In this document: one piece after another, positions 18,299 through 26,337 of the stretch
Layout: each line of letters begins with the position of its first letter
How positions within the stretch are numbered: the first letter of the stretch is position 1
Origin: Streptomyces zhihengii
Lineage (GTDB): Bacteria > Actinomycetota > Actinomycetes > Streptomycetales > Streptomycetaceae
NCBI RefSeq assembly: GCF_016919245.1
Contig: NZ_JAFEJA010000002.1
Location: forward strand, 1,924,501-1,988,500
Direction of reading: 5' to 3'
DNA length: 64,000 bases
The notes under the pieces: generated by a model
The model's input: the letters and a program-made list of their open reading frames with translations, nothing else
The model's database searches: none
Told to the model about the DNA's origin: nothing
Translations under genes and position numbers: made by a program

Positions 18299-18460
18299 TC
18301 AGATCCGGTGCGCACCTTGACGCCGCCTTGTGACGGTGCGCCCACCGGCGAGACCTGCCTCACCGAGAACAAGGACGCTGCCTGCAGCAATGCCGGCGGT
18401 ACTGATGGCGGTGCCGGTGGTGCCCTGGCGGTTGGCGGCGAGGACGCCGCCGGTGTTCAT
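18299..18460 (-). CDS. Micro-ORF 2 (53 aa), overlapping micro-ORF 1
   Basis: Reads MNTGGVLAANRQGTTGTAIS and then an Ala/Gly-rich hydrophobic stretch (TAGIAAGSVLVLGEAGLAGG) and an Arg-rich tail. ATG 18460 overlaps the stop of micro-ORF 1 as ATGA and has AGGGAGG upstream. The hydrophobic middle could be a membrane segment. No family was recognised. Coding status rests on the ribosome binding site and coupling. Confidence 0.35.
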   Translation of the reverse strand: MNTGGVLAANRQGTTGTAISTAGIAAGSVLVLGEAGLAGGRTVTRRRQGAHRI

Positions 18461-18528
18461 GCCTCCCTAAGGGTGATCGACAGTTTTACGGCGGGATCGA
18501 CGGCGGAGGCGAGGATGGATATGCGCAT
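18457..18528 (-). CDS. Micro-ORF 1 (23 aa)
   Basis: A 23-residue ORF, MRISILASAVDPAVKLSITL followed by REA, from ATG 18528 with a good Shine-Dalgarno (AGGAGG) 7 bp upstream. It may be a leader peptide, the start of a frameshifted gene, or a genuine small peptide. No family recognised. Confidence 0.35.
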   Translation of the reverse strand: MRISILASAVDPAVKLSITLREA

Positions 18529-18879
18529 CGAGTGCCTCCTACTGGGGTAGGCCCGCCGTAATCCGGCCGCACCTCGCGACACAAACACGCGACCTGCGCC
18601 GCGGCCTGCTGCGGTAGGCCGAACGGCCCAACCCGGGTGATGCCTTGCACCACTTGCTGATGGCGCATTTCTGCGCCGGGAGGCGGTGCTTCGCCTGCCG
18701 GGCTGCGGTCGGCGGCACGGGCTGGGGGTTGCCCCGGGACTCGCACCTCTACCCGAATGACACGGCAGTTCGGCCTGTAGCCCGATCCGGCGCCCCCTGT
18801 GCAGGGGCCTGCGGTGCGTGGCGTCGACGCACCCGCGGCCGACACTTCAGCCGGCTGGTCGTCCCTGGCAGCCATGCGC
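18529..18879. other. Non-coding stretch
   Basis: About 350 bp upstream of the micro-ORFs. A weak protein-like frame on the minus strand (MRHQQVVQGITRVGPFGLPQ, 18666 downward) lacks a convincing end and is not annotated. Nothing else recognised. Confidence 0.4.
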
Positions 18880-19462
18880 TCATTGACGCCCGAAGCGCCC
18901 TGCAGCGTTGCCGGGGGCCGGTTCGACGCTGACGACGACGGCTGCTTCGGTACGCCCGGCCACGATGAGGTTGCGGGCCCAGGCGAGGGCGTCCAGACCG
19001 ATGACGGTGCCGTTACAGACGGTGAGGTTGGGGCCGCGCAGCCCGTGACCGATGGCCACCCAGCCGGTGATGACGTTGCTCGAGGTCTGGGGCAGCTTCA
19101 GGGGGCTGAGGCCCCTGAAGCCTTCCCTGGCTATGGTGTCGGCGGCTTCGCAGACGCTGTCCGCGCTGCCCAGGTTGGTGCTGACCACGACGGCGGTCGA
19201 GCCGGCCACGCCCGTGCTCTTCGCGTGGGCGTCGGTCAAGCCCGCGTCGTGGAGGGCGAACTCGGCGGCCCGCAGGGCGAGCCGGGAGGCGCGGTTCGTG
19301 TGGCGCATCTCGCGTCCGCGCAGTCCGGTGGCCGGGTCGAAGCCGCCCTCGACGGGCAGCGGTCCGAGGGCCCTCGCGGGGCCCGGCGACGGGTGCATCG
19401 CCCGTCGGGTCGATCAATGCCACCCACTCGCCTGCGGCTCCGGTGTCGAAACCGGCTTTCAC
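18880..19462 (-). pseudogene. Truncated, frameshifted beta-ketoacyl synthase-like gene
   Basis: GTG 19462 overlaps the stop of the upstream regulator gene (GTGA) and begins KAGFDTGAAGEWVALIDPTG. The frame breaks near 19375-19400 and resumes as RALGPLPVEGGFDPATGLRG, then RHTNRASRLALRAAEFALHDAG and GPNLTVCNGTVIGLDAL, the ketosynthase nucleophile region with its Cys. The product stops at 18880 after about 190 residues, whereas ketosynthases run to about 340-420, so the C-terminal half with the two His is missing. It is probably inactive. Coupling to the regulator suggests they once formed one unit. Confidence 0.65.
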
Positions 19463-20772
19463 ACGGCGGCGACGGCTGACGACAGGGCGTCGAACCGGTG
19501 GATCATACGCTGGGAGCTGACGGTACCGATGAGCCCTTCGGCCTGGTCGAGGAGTTCGCGTGCCTGGTCGCCGTCGCCGCACTGGCGGACGGTGTCGGCC
19601 AGGTCGAGCACTGCGTGGAGGTGGTCGCGCGGGTAGTCGGTTGCGGTCGCCTCGACGCGGCTGCGCAGAAAGGGGACGGCCCGTGACGGCTGCTGGCAGG
19701 CGAGCCAAGCTCGGCCGGTGGCGGCGTCCACAGAGTCCTTCGTGAGCCAGGTCGCCCACCACGGTGTGCGCTCGTCGGGAGAGCCGAGGTGGCCCAGTGC
19801 CTCGTCGCGGAATCGGAGGACCGCGTCACGGTCGTTCCGGCGTCCCGCGGCGTAGACACGCCGGTCGGCGATCACTGCGGCGGCTGCGGACGGAAGGTCT
19901 GGAGTCCGTGCGGCAATGTCGAGGAGTGCGGCGGCGTCGTTGTGGTGACCCAGCCATGCGGCCTGGTACGCGGTGGAGGCGACGAGGTTGGCGGTCGCGT
20001 GACGGGTGGTCAGTGAGGTGGCGGTCTCGCGGGCCAGGCGCATGCCGGTGTGGTAGATGCGCTGGGCCTGCGGGTGCTGGCGGGCGTCGAAGCACATCCA
20101 GCCGACCTGCTCCGTCAGCTCGATGTAGGCGGCATGAAGCCGGTCGGTGAGGGGCCCTTGGCCGCGGGCCTGTGCCACGACCCGGGAGGCGCTTTGCCAG
20201 ATGCCGATGCCCCAGGTGAGGTCGCCGCTGGCGCTGCCGGTGGAGTCGTCGATCTCCCGCAGGTCGCGAACTGCTCTTTCGATCGACCTGACGAGCCGTT
20301 CGTTCAGCTGACCGGAAGGGGCGGCGGAGGCTTCCGCTATCGGGCCGAGCAGCAGCGCGAGGGCGGGGGCGGTGGCTGCGGCTCCGGTGAGCATGAGCAG
20401 GTTGCGGCGGTCCATCAGGTCTCCTTGGCTGATCTCCTGGAGCAGGGCCTCCAGGGGGGCGTCGCCGGGCGCGTCGAGGTGACGGTGACGGGTCCGGGGG
20501 CGGTGAAGGCCCCATCCGACGTCGGCCGCGGTGATGCACCGTCCAGCCCTGGCGGTGAGGACGGCCAGGGCGTCCGCCTGATTATCGGGCTGCGGGAGAG
20601 AGGGGGTCTCGCGAAGCCAGGGGTAGGCCGCCTTCGGGCTGAGGGGGGAACAGCCGCGGCGGCCCCGCCGCTGGTTGATGCGGGCGATGAGCTGCTCCGG
20701 CCGCATCCCCAGCTGCTGTAACAGGGCGCCGAGCACGTTGGCCGGCGGGGCGTCAACCGCTGCTGGCTCCAT
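19459..20772 (-). CDS. SCO4441-like transcriptional regulator with TPR-like C-terminus
   Basis: A 437-residue protein from ATG 20772 (GGAG upstream). Residues about 8-70 form an HTH-like domain (VLGALLQQLGMRPEQLIARI). A hydrophobic stretch (LLMLTGAAATAPALALLLGP, near 125-145) follows the conserved MDRRNLL motif, and the rest is helical TPR-like repeats ending in ELLDQAEGLIGTV. The layout is shared with the gene at 32369-33814. Such Streptomyces proteins are thought to be regulators, but their ligands are unknown. The gene is divergent from the RmlD-like gene; a 24-bp palindrome lies between them. Confidence 0.75.
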   Translation of the reverse strand: MEPAAVDAPPANVLGALLQQLGMRPEQLIARINQRRGRRGCSPLSPKAAYPWLRETPSLPQPDNQADALAVLTARAGRCITAADVGWGLHRPRTRHRHLDAPGDAPLEALLQEISQGDLMDRRNLLMLTGAAATAPALALLLGPIAEASAAPSGQLNERLVRSIERAVRDLREIDDSTGSASGDLTWGIGIWQSASRVVAQARGQGPLTDRLHAAYIELTEQVGWMCFDARQHPQAQRIYHTGMRLARETATSLTTRHATANLVASTAYQAAWLGHHNDAAALLDIAARTPDLPSAAAAVIADRRVYAAGRRNDRDAVLRFRDEALGHLGSPDERTPWWATWLTKDSVDAATGRAWLACQQPSRAVPFLRSRVEATATDYPRDHLHAVLDLADTVRQCGDGDQARELLDQAEGLIGTVSSQRMIHRFDALSSAVAAV

Positions 20773-20848
20773 GGGCACTCCAAGTCCGGCGGGGTCCTGG
20801 TCGGAAGGTACCACCGCTCAGGGGGCCGCCAGAAGATGGGACGAATGG

Positions 20849-20872
20849 GGCCTGGTGTACGTACACCAGGCC
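20849..20872. promoter_or_regulatory. 24-bp perfect palindrome, candidate operator
   Basis: The 12-nt arm GGCCTGGTGTAC is followed directly by its exact reverse complement, with no spacer. It lies in the divergent promoter region between the regulator (start 20772) and the RmlD-like gene (start 20993). A related sequence with GGTGT...ACACC arms occurs at 20900-20920. A dimeric repressor site is the simplest reading. Confidence 0.55.
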
Positions 20873-20992
20873 GCAACGTCGGTGCCCGTACGCCGAGTTG
20901 GTGTGTGCACCGGGTACACCGCGGCGACCCCTCGCGATCACGCCTCCGCCTCCGCTTGTCTGTCTCACCTCGCAGGAACGTGGAGGTGAGGG

Positions 20993-21550
20993 ATGCGAGT
21001 AGTGATCTTCGGTGCATCCGGACTCCTGGGCCGCTCCGTGATGCGGGCCTTCGGCGACATGACCGTGACGGGCACCGCCTACAGCCGGACCGCCGGCGGC
21101 CTGGTCGCGGTCGACGCGACGTCGGCCGACGCCATCGCGCGCCTGCTCGGCCGGGTGCGACCGGACGTTGTTGTGAACTGCGTGGGCGAGCGCCGCCCCG
21201 CGGTGTGGGCTGGTGCACCGGAGAGGGCCCGCGCCGGCAACGTGGATGCGGCCGGGCTGATCGCCGAGGGCGCTCGCCGGTGCGGGGCCCGGCTGGTGCA
21301 CATCTCCAGCAACTACGTCTTCGACGGGACGGCGCCGCCCTACCGGCCCGGCAGCCTCCCGAATCTGCTGAACGCCTACGGCCGGTGGAAGCTGCTGGCC
21401 GAGCACGCAGTGCGCAGGGCCTGCCCGGACGCGGCGATCCTGCGGCTGCCCGTGCTGTACGGGCGCGTGCGGTTCGCGGCCGAGACGAACCTGACCGAGA
21501 TCGCCCGCCAGGTCGCCTCCGGTGCCCCGGTCGGTTCGACCGCGCGGTGA
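20993..21550 (+). pseudogene. RmlD-like NAD(P)-dependent reductase, C-terminally truncated
   Basis: A 185-residue short-chain-dehydrogenase-type protein with GASGLLGR (residues 7-14, nucleotide binding), the NCVGERRP loop, the SSNYVFDG strand and YGRWK catalytic Tyr/Lys. This matches dTDP-4-dehydrorhamnose reductase and its relatives. ATG 20993 has GGAGGTGAGGG upstream. Relatives are about 280-300 residues; here homology stops near 21525 and the frame ends by chance at 21550 inside antisense of an HNH gene. The last about 100 residues, including the substrate lid, are gone. Confidence 0.7.
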
Positions 21551-22001
21551 CGGCGACGAGGCTGGTCGCTGCCCCCTGGTCGTTGGCGTACGCCTCCCGG
21601 CGGGCCGCCGTCCAGGCGCTGGCGCCCGAGTCCCACGCTTCAGCGAGGGGCACCATGTGGTCGATGTCGAGGGAGCCAGCATGGATGACGGTCTGCCTGT
21701 CGTAGTACGACGTCCAGGATCCGCCGCTGATGGCGCAGCCGGTGCCGACTTCGGGCGCCAGTGTGGCTTCAGCGAGGAGCACCTCGGCCCTGGTGTTGCA
21801 TCCGTCGGCCGGGTCGTCCCCGCTCGTCCAGTGCTTGAAGCTGGAGCGGGTGTAGCCGGTGCGGTCCTCGACGACGACGGGGAGCAGCTCGACGGCGTCG
21901 GCGAGCGGCACGGCCTCCAGGGCCTGGGCCGGCGTGGCAGCGGTGAGCGGGGCAAGAGCGAGGGTGAGCGCGGTGAGCCCGCGCAGGAAGGTCTTGATCA
22001 C
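21531..22001 (-). pseudogene. Secreted HNH endonuclease family gene, 3' truncated
   Basis: From GTG 22001 the product starts with a signal peptide (IKTFLRGLTALTLALAPLTA...PAQA). Then come TGYTRSSFKHWTSG, CNTRAEVLL and SLDIDHMVPLAEAWDSGA, the HNH active-site region of the DUF1524-type secreted nucleases. Homology runs to LVAVTARSNR at 21531 and then stops exactly where the RmlD-like gene begins to read from the other side. The conserved end of the domain is missing. An upstream GTG at 22058 is also possible as start. Confidence 0.7.
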
Positions 22002-22118
22002 GAGGACGTGGATACCGGCCGCGCCGTCCGCGAAGCCAACTACCTGCGTGAGAGCCACTCAGGCAGGTGAGTCCTTTCACCTGGTGAAACGTTCCGCGTC
22101 GCCCCGCGCCGCCGCAAC

Positions 22119-22544
22119 CTAGTCGCCCGAGGGCCCGTGCGCGTACCAGGTGCGCTGGATCTGGGGCTGGATGACCTCGTACATGTGCCCGACCCAGACG
22201 CGTTCCCGTGTGATGGGCCAGGCGGTAGGCATGGGCGTCGGCTCGTCCTGAGGCAGCCGGCTCTCCCAACCGGTGAAGCGACCCATCTTCCAGTAGGGCC
22301 ACATGGACACTCCGAGCGGATTCTCCGATTCTGCCTTCGTCCAGTCGACGGTGAACGCGGTGTGCATTCTGTCCTCGTCGAAGAACCCGGTGAACGGGGC
22401 CGTGAGTGTGGCCTGCCCGAAGATGACGGTGGAGAAGGTCGCCGTCGCTCTGCCGCTGTACTGACCGCCAAACGAGCCGCCATCAACCTCCAGGCCGAAG
22501 GTGAAGGCGTCGCTCTGGAACATGGTGTATCTGCCGCTGTACAT
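22119..22544 (-). CDS. Hypothetical protein, 141 aa
   Basis: Starts at ATG 22544 with AAGGGA six bases upstream. The sequence is rich in aromatics and beta-type patterns (RYTMFQSDAFTFGLEV, FGQATLTAPFTGFFDEDRMH) and has no signal peptide or membrane helix. No family recognised. Neighbouring genes are short accessory genes. It seems intact. Confidence 0.65.
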   Translation of the reverse strand: MYSGRYTMFQSDAFTFGLEVDGGSFGGQYSGRATATFSTVIFGQATLTAPFTGFFDEDRMHTAFTVDWTKAESENPLGVSMWPYWKMGRFTGWESRLPQDEPTPMPTAWPITRERVWVGHMYEVIQPQIQRTWYAHGPSGD

Positions 22545-22673
22545 CGGATTCCCTTCGATCTTGAGTGTCGGTTTCGAAGGGTTGCCCGCTCGCGCGTCAA
22601 CCTTGGCGGGCAGGAGAGACTTTGGCCGCCAATGGGCGACCGCAAGCGGAGCAATCGCCTGGCAGTTGGCTCG

Positions 22674-22958
22674 TTAGCCGACCCTTCCGAGGAGAGTGTC
22701 CGCCTGGCAGTGGGTGCAAGCTTCGACGCCGTCGGCGGCCGCGGCCGCCGCTTCCTCCCGGGCCGCAGGGTAAACCCGGCAGCCGGCCATGTGGCACCCG
22801 CCGACGTGGACGTACGGTCGCGGCCGGTCGGCCCCGATCCCCGTCTCGATCACCCAGGCTGGCACTGGCGGCCGCCGCCGCTCCTCGCCCGCGCGGCGCT
22901 CACGATCCTGGCGCTCCAGGTCCGCGATCCGCTCCCGGACCCAGCTGAGGATCTGCAT
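22674..22958 (-). CDS. DUF6233 family protein
   Basis: A 94-residue protein from ATG 22958. RERIADLERQDRERR opens a basic helix. VPAWVIETGIG, PYVHVGGCHMAGCRVYP and ACTHCQADTLLG follow; these are the marks of the Streptomyces DUF6233 family. Four Cys (CHMAGC and CTHC) could bind zinc. Function unknown. It is divergent from the LexA-like gene, so the SOS box at 23042-23055 might affect both. Confidence 0.78.
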   Translation of the reverse strand: MQILSWVRERIADLERQDRERRAGEERRRPPVPAWVIETGIGADRPRPYVHVGGCHMAGCRVYPAAREEAAAAAADGVEACTHCQADTLLGRVG

Positions 22959-23028
22959 GATCCACGTCTCTAGGGTCCGGAGGCGTGGCAGATCGGCCGG
23001 CGGGCGGAAGGTCGGTCACCTCTCCAGC

Positions 23029-23058
23029 TTGCACCTGAAATCGAACAAGGGTTCTACT
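23029..23058 (+). promoter_or_regulatory. Promoter with SOS (LexA) box
   Basis: TTGCAC (23029-23034) is a good -35 and TCTACT (23053-23058) a possible -10. Between them lies CGAACAAGGGTTCT (23042-23055), which keeps both half-sites of the actinobacterial SOS box GAAC-N4-GTTC. A bound LexA would cover the promoter. The start codon is only 10 bp further on. Confidence 0.65.
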
Positions 23059-23064
23059 GGGGCT

Positions 23065-23286
23065 ATGTCCAGGCAGAAAGTCCCCCACCTCACCGACACT
23101 CAGGTCCGGATCCTCCGGCACATCCGGGAGACCATCGCCGCCAGTGGGGACGCGCCCACCGTCAGGGAGCTCGCAGCCTCGGCGGGCCTGCGACCTTCCA
23201 CGGTCCACTACCAGCTCGGGGAACTCGCAGCGAAGGGCGCGGTCACCGTCGAGCCCCGCCGCCACCGAGGGGTCCGGCTCGCATGA
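23065..23286 (+). CDS. LexA-like winged-helix DNA-binding protein lacking the protease domain
   Basis: A 73-residue protein from ATG 23065. VPHLTDTQVRILRHIRETIA, then APTVRELAASAGLRPSTVHYQL and LAAKGAVTVEPRRHRGVRL form a complete copy of the LexA N-terminal winged helix, including recognition helix and wing. LexA proteins normally continue for about 120 more residues with the Ala-Gly cleavage site and Ser/Lys protease; here the frame stops cleanly. The SOS box just upstream suggests it is controlled by, and may bind, LexA sites. Without the cleavable domain it could act as a repressor not removed by RecA. That role is inferred. Confidence 0.75.
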   Translation: MSRQKVPHLTDTQVRILRHIRETIAASGDAPTVRELAASAGLRPSTVHYQLGELAAKGAVTVEPRRHRGVRLA

Positions 23287-23305
23287 CGACTCGCAGGAGA
23301 CCCGC

Positions 23306-23491
23306 ATGACGACCGGCCGCCACCACCTGCTACTCACGATCCACGGCAAGCCCGCCATGCACGGCTGGTGGGAGAAGCACGACACGGCGGACCGGATGCG
23401 CGCCGCGTGGACCGGGGAGTATGGCGACACCCCCGGCGTCCGCATCGTCCTCGTCGACCAGCTCGACGACAGCGAACTCTCCTGGCCGTAG
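23306..23491 (+). CDS. Hypothetical small protein, 61 aa
   Basis: From ATG 23306 with AGGAGA 6 bp upstream, 19 bp after the LexA-like gene, so likely co-transcribed. MTTGRHHLLLTIHGKPAMHG and TPGVRIVLVDQLDDSELSWP suggest a compact alpha-beta fold. Family not recognised. Confidence 0.6.
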   Translation: MTTGRHHLLLTIHGKPAMHGWWEKHDTADRMRAAWTGEYGDTPGVRIVLVDQLDDSELSWP

Positions 23492-23561
23492 CTGGCCGCT
23501 GTCAGAGGCCGCTGCGATACTCCAGGCACCCATCCACTGATTGCGACGGGCTGCTACCGGG

Positions 23562-23604
23562 CCCGCCCGCCGACCCCCTGCGGGGACAGCGACCGGCGGG
23601 CGGG
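23562..23604. terminator. Bidirectional terminator
   Basis: Outer stem CCCGCCCGCCG (23562-23572) pairs with CGGCGGGCGGG (23594-23604) around an inner CCCC/GGGG hairpin. It lies between convergent genes ending at 23491 and 23616. Confidence 0.7.
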
Positions 23605-23615
23605 TACCGCACCGG

Positions 23616-23846
23616 TTAGGCGTCCGCCTCGCGGGCGGCCTTCTTGACCGCCATCTCCAGGTCGACCCGGTCCAAATTCTTCTCTGACGCGTACTCGGCA
23701 ACTGCCCTCTGCGCCGCAGCAGCGGCCGTGAGCCATGGCCTCCAGACCTCCGCGCTGTACTCCTCGGCCGTGGCCTGCCGACCTGCTGCGTTCGCCTCGC
23801 GCTGGAGGCGCACCAGTTCTTCCGGGGGAGCAGAGTTGTCGGCCAT
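23616..23846 (-). CDS. Hypothetical protein, 76 aa
   Basis: From ATG 23846; Ala-rich and mostly helical (APPEELVRLQREANAAGRQA). The end VDLEMAVKKAAREADA is charged. No family recognised. The next upstream gene on this strand begins 210 bp away, so the two may form an operon of small phage- or plasmid-like genes. Confidence 0.55.
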   Translation of the reverse strand: MADNSAPPEELVRLQREANAAGRQATAEEYSAEVWRPWLTAAAAAQRAVAEYASEKNLDRVDLEMAVKKAAREADA

Positions 23847-23876
23847 GGCCGGATCCTACGAACCGGGAAGCGCCGC

Positions 23877-24056
23877 CTACTCAGGGGGTGCCGGGACACG
23901 CTGCGCGAGACGCACGGCCAGCTCATCCGCCGCGACGGCATCCTGCCCTTCGCCGTCGACGACCTGCCGCAGCAGGGCCAGCACTGCGTGAGCTTCCCCG
24001 ACCGTGAGCAGCGGCTTCCGTGGGTCAGCGGTGTCGAGCAGCTCGTAGATGTCCAT
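23877..24056 (-). CDS. Hypothetical small protein, 59 aa
   Basis: From ATG 24056: MDIYELLDTADPRKPLLTVG, then EAHAVLALLRQVVDGEG and AVRLAQRVPAPPE to a stop at 23877. Composition is strongly protein-like and helical; it ends 30 bp before the next small gene. No family recognised. Confidence 0.5.
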   Translation of the reverse strand: MDIYELLDTADPRKPLLTVGEAHAVLALLRQVVDGEGQDAVAADELAVRLAQRVPAPPE

Positions 24057-24089
24057 GCCGAGTCCAACGCGAGGGCGGGCGCGTGGACA

Positions 24090-24128
24090 CGCCGAAGGCC
24101 CCGACCGTGACGGTCGGGGCCTTCGGCG
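24090..24128. terminator. Strong 18-bp stem-loop
   Basis: CGCCGAAGGCCCCGACCG (24090-24107) pairs perfectly with 24111-24128 across loop TGA. It separates the gene ending at 24131 from the small genes downstream on the same strand. Confidence 0.85.
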
Positions 24129-24130
24129 CT

Positions 24131-24952
24131 CTACTGCTCGGGATCGTCAGGTAGATGCCCGGCAATCTCGATGCCGCGGCGCTTTCGCAGGAAGCGAGCG
24201 GCCAGCCACAGTGCGCCACCGAAGACGGCGCAGGGCTCCCACACATCAGTGGCGAGCGCGTCGAGCCCACCGTCGCCCACGATGTAGACGGCCTGCGCCC
24301 CGACGGCCGCGGTGATCGTCGTGCGCACCCGCTCATCCCTGCTCAGAACCCAGTCGACCGGCCGCCACATGTGCTCAACGAGCACGTTCAGGCGGAGGCG
24401 GAGCTTTAGTGCTGCCACCACGAATCCGGCCGCGTGTCGGAGGCGCGCCCTCGGCGTGACGGTGATGCCTTCTTCCGGGGCGCCGGCTAGGTCTGCCTGC
24501 CACTGCTCCCTGAACTCGGCCCCCCTGTCTCCGGCGATGCTCAGTGCCAGCGTGGCCAGGCGGGCGCTTGCACGGTTCGCGGCGACGTTCGGGCGGAGGG
24601 TGGCGCCCATGAGCGAGTCGTAGCGCTTCGTGGCCGCATTGAGCTCGGCAACTGCCTGATCGAGCGCGTCCATCATGGCGTCCGCGTGCTCCTGGGAGCC
24701 CTCGCCGCTGGCCAGCCATGTTCTGGCCATGACCTGATGGCGGGTGGCGATGGCCAGGGCCTCGTTGCGGCTGATGGTTCCGGCTTGCATTCTTGCTTCG
24801 AGCGAATTCAGCTCGGCCATCGCTGTCCGCACGGTGGCCGCTAGTCCCTCACGCTCCTTGCGGCGCGTGTCCAGAATTTTTCTCGTGGCGTCGGCCAGTG
24901 CCTGTGCGCGAAGGCGGGCCCGATCGGCGCGGAGTCCTGCTTGGAGTGTCAC
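24131..24952 (-). CDS. Hypothetical protein with coiled coil and C-terminal membrane segment
   Basis: A 273-residue protein from GTG 24952 (AGGGAG upstream is rather close). Residues 1-120 are helical and charged with coiled-coil character (ADATRKILDTRRKEREGLAA). Near the C-terminus AVGAQAVYIVGDGGLDALAT and AVFGGALWLAARFLRKRRGI look like membrane or membrane-proximal segments. It resembles small accessory-element proteins of Streptomyces but no named family was recognised. A 5' truncation at the junction with the divergent gene cannot be excluded. Confidence 0.55.
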   Translation of the reverse strand: MTLQAGLRADRARLRAQALADATRKILDTRRKEREGLAATVRTAMAELNSLEARMQAGTISRNEALAIATRHQVMARTWLASGEGSQEHADAMMDALDQAVAELNAATKRYDSLMGATLRPNVAANRASARLATLALSIAGDRGAEFREQWQADLAGAPEEGITVTPRARLRHAAGFVVAALKLRLRLNVLVEHMWRPVDWVLSRDERVRTTITAAVGAQAVYIVGDGGLDALATDVWEPCAVFGGALWLAARFLRKRRGIEIAGHLPDDPEQ

Positions 24953-24987
24953 TCCCTGCCAGACCGCCAGCCCGATTCGGGGCCGAT

Positions 24988-25413
24988 GTGGGCTATCACA
25001 GCTTCTGCCTCCAGGAGTCGGACGATGCCACCCTGCCGGTGCCCTATCCGGACGACTCCGTTTTCGGGCAGTTCCTCACGCTGTTCCCCGGCCGGATCGA
25101 CATCTTCAGCGCCGGCCACACCCACACCGCCGCGGTGACCGTCGAGGTGTGGGACGTTCGACCGCCGGACGAGGGTCGCGGACAGTGGGACGAATACGCA
25201 GAGGGCGAGTATGTCTCCACGAGTGGCATCGTGGCCGTCTGGTCGATGAGCCTCGGGCGGGCCGATCAGGACATCCCGCTGTCGGACGGGGCAGGCCGCT
25301 GGCACGTGCAGGTGCACTCGGCCGGCCGGTCGGAGGCCGAGCGCCAGTCTGCCGAGACGGGCACCGCAGACGGCGTGGAGCGCTACCTTGTCCGTTTCTG
25401 GCCTGCGGAGTAG
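24988..25413 (+). CDS. Hypothetical protein, 141 aa, possibly N-terminally truncated
   Basis: From GTG 24988: VGYHSFCLQESDDATLPVPY, then FPGRIDIFSAGHTHTAAVTV, EVWDVRPPDE and ADGVERYLVRFWPAE. It has no signal peptide and is acidic. GTG 24988 lacks a clear ribosome binding site, and coding character begins close to the start of the opposite gene, so the N-terminus may have been lost at a rearrangement. Family not recognised. Confidence 0.5.
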   Translation: MGYHSFCLQESDDATLPVPYPDDSVFGQFLTLFPGRIDIFSAGHTHTAAVTVEVWDVRPPDEGRGQWDEYAEGEYVSTSGIVAVWSMSLGRADQDIPLSDGAGRWHVQVHSAGRSEAERQSAETGTADGVERYLVRFWPAE

Positions 25414-25496
25414 CAGGGCGCCATGCACCCGGTGGTGGGGGCGTGACACGTCGCCGTCCGGGCGTCACGCCCCCGGCCGTGGCTAAGAGTCGATCT

Positions 25497-26034
25497 TCAC
25501 CATGAAGCCGTCATCGAGGCCGTCGACGACGGTTCGGGGACGGCGAGGCGCCAAGCGGGGATGTCGACGAGCTTGATCTCGTACCCTCCCTGGCACCAAC
25601 CGCCGTACAGCTCCTTCGTCTCCGGGACCCTTCCGGATCTGCGTTCCGCAGCGACGCGGGCGGCCACTTCTCCAAGTCTGGACCGCTGCCGCTCGTGACG
25701 ATGCGGACGTCGGCCTCCGCGAGCTCTTGCAGCAGCTGCTCCGTGAACGTCACGCGAGGCTGCGGGGGAGAGCCTGGCCTGCGCGCGGATGCAGGGCCCC
25801 CCGCGCTCGGGCGGCTGGGGGTTGAGGAGAGTAGTCCGAGCCTTACGCGGGCGTGACCCGCGGGGAGGATACGTGCCGCGCGCCAGGTAGTGCCGGCCCG
25901 CGCTCGTCAGGGCGACGCTCCACTGCCCGCCCTTCCGGAAGACCGTGACCAGGCCCCGGTTCTGCAGTGCCTGACAGGTGGTCTTGTAGGAGCTGGTCTC
26001 CCATACGCTGGCAGGACTCCCGACTTCCACCCAC
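25497..26034 (-). pseudogene. Frameshifted gene with a winged-helix-like domain
   Basis: The minus strand from about 26030 reads VEVGSPASVWETSSYKTTCQ, then ALQNRGLVTVFRKGGQWSVA and LTSAGRHYLARGTYPP, a winged-helix-like unit. The frame then degrades; a protein-like piece MTFTEQLLQELAEADVRIVT appears in another frame near 25753, and the first frame resumes as ETKELYGGWCQGGYEIKLVD. At least two frameshifts, so inactive. The intact form would be a DNA-binding protein of unknown role. Confidence 0.5.
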
Positions 26035-26337
26035 TCAAGAACCGCAAGCTGACGTCATTGACTGGCCGTTCCAATGGTCTGCCTTCGGATCATGGCTGCG
26101 TGACGGGCGGAGGATCATGCAGCCGAGATCGAGATCCATATGCCTGGCCGCGGCCGACCGTAGCGACGCCCTTATCTGGCCGGGCAGGCCATGGGCCTCG
26201 TCGGCCGCCCGATGGGCGGCGGCCTGCGATGAGGTCCAGTTGAGGTTGACCTTGATCAGTCCCGAGGTCACGCCGTGCTTATCCAGGGAGACCGTGCGCG
26301 AGGCCTTCGTCCGGTTCACAGCGGCGGGCTGGGTCAT
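26035..26337 (-). pseudogene. TerD-domain gene remnant
   Basis: From ATG 26337 the minus strand reads TVSLDKHGVTSGLIKVNLNW and later ARHMDLDLGCM, the start of a TerD-type tellurium-resistance/stress domain. The calcium-binding and core strands that should follow DLDLGC are replaced by unrelated sequence, so the gene is truncated to about a third of the domain. Confidence 0.6.
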
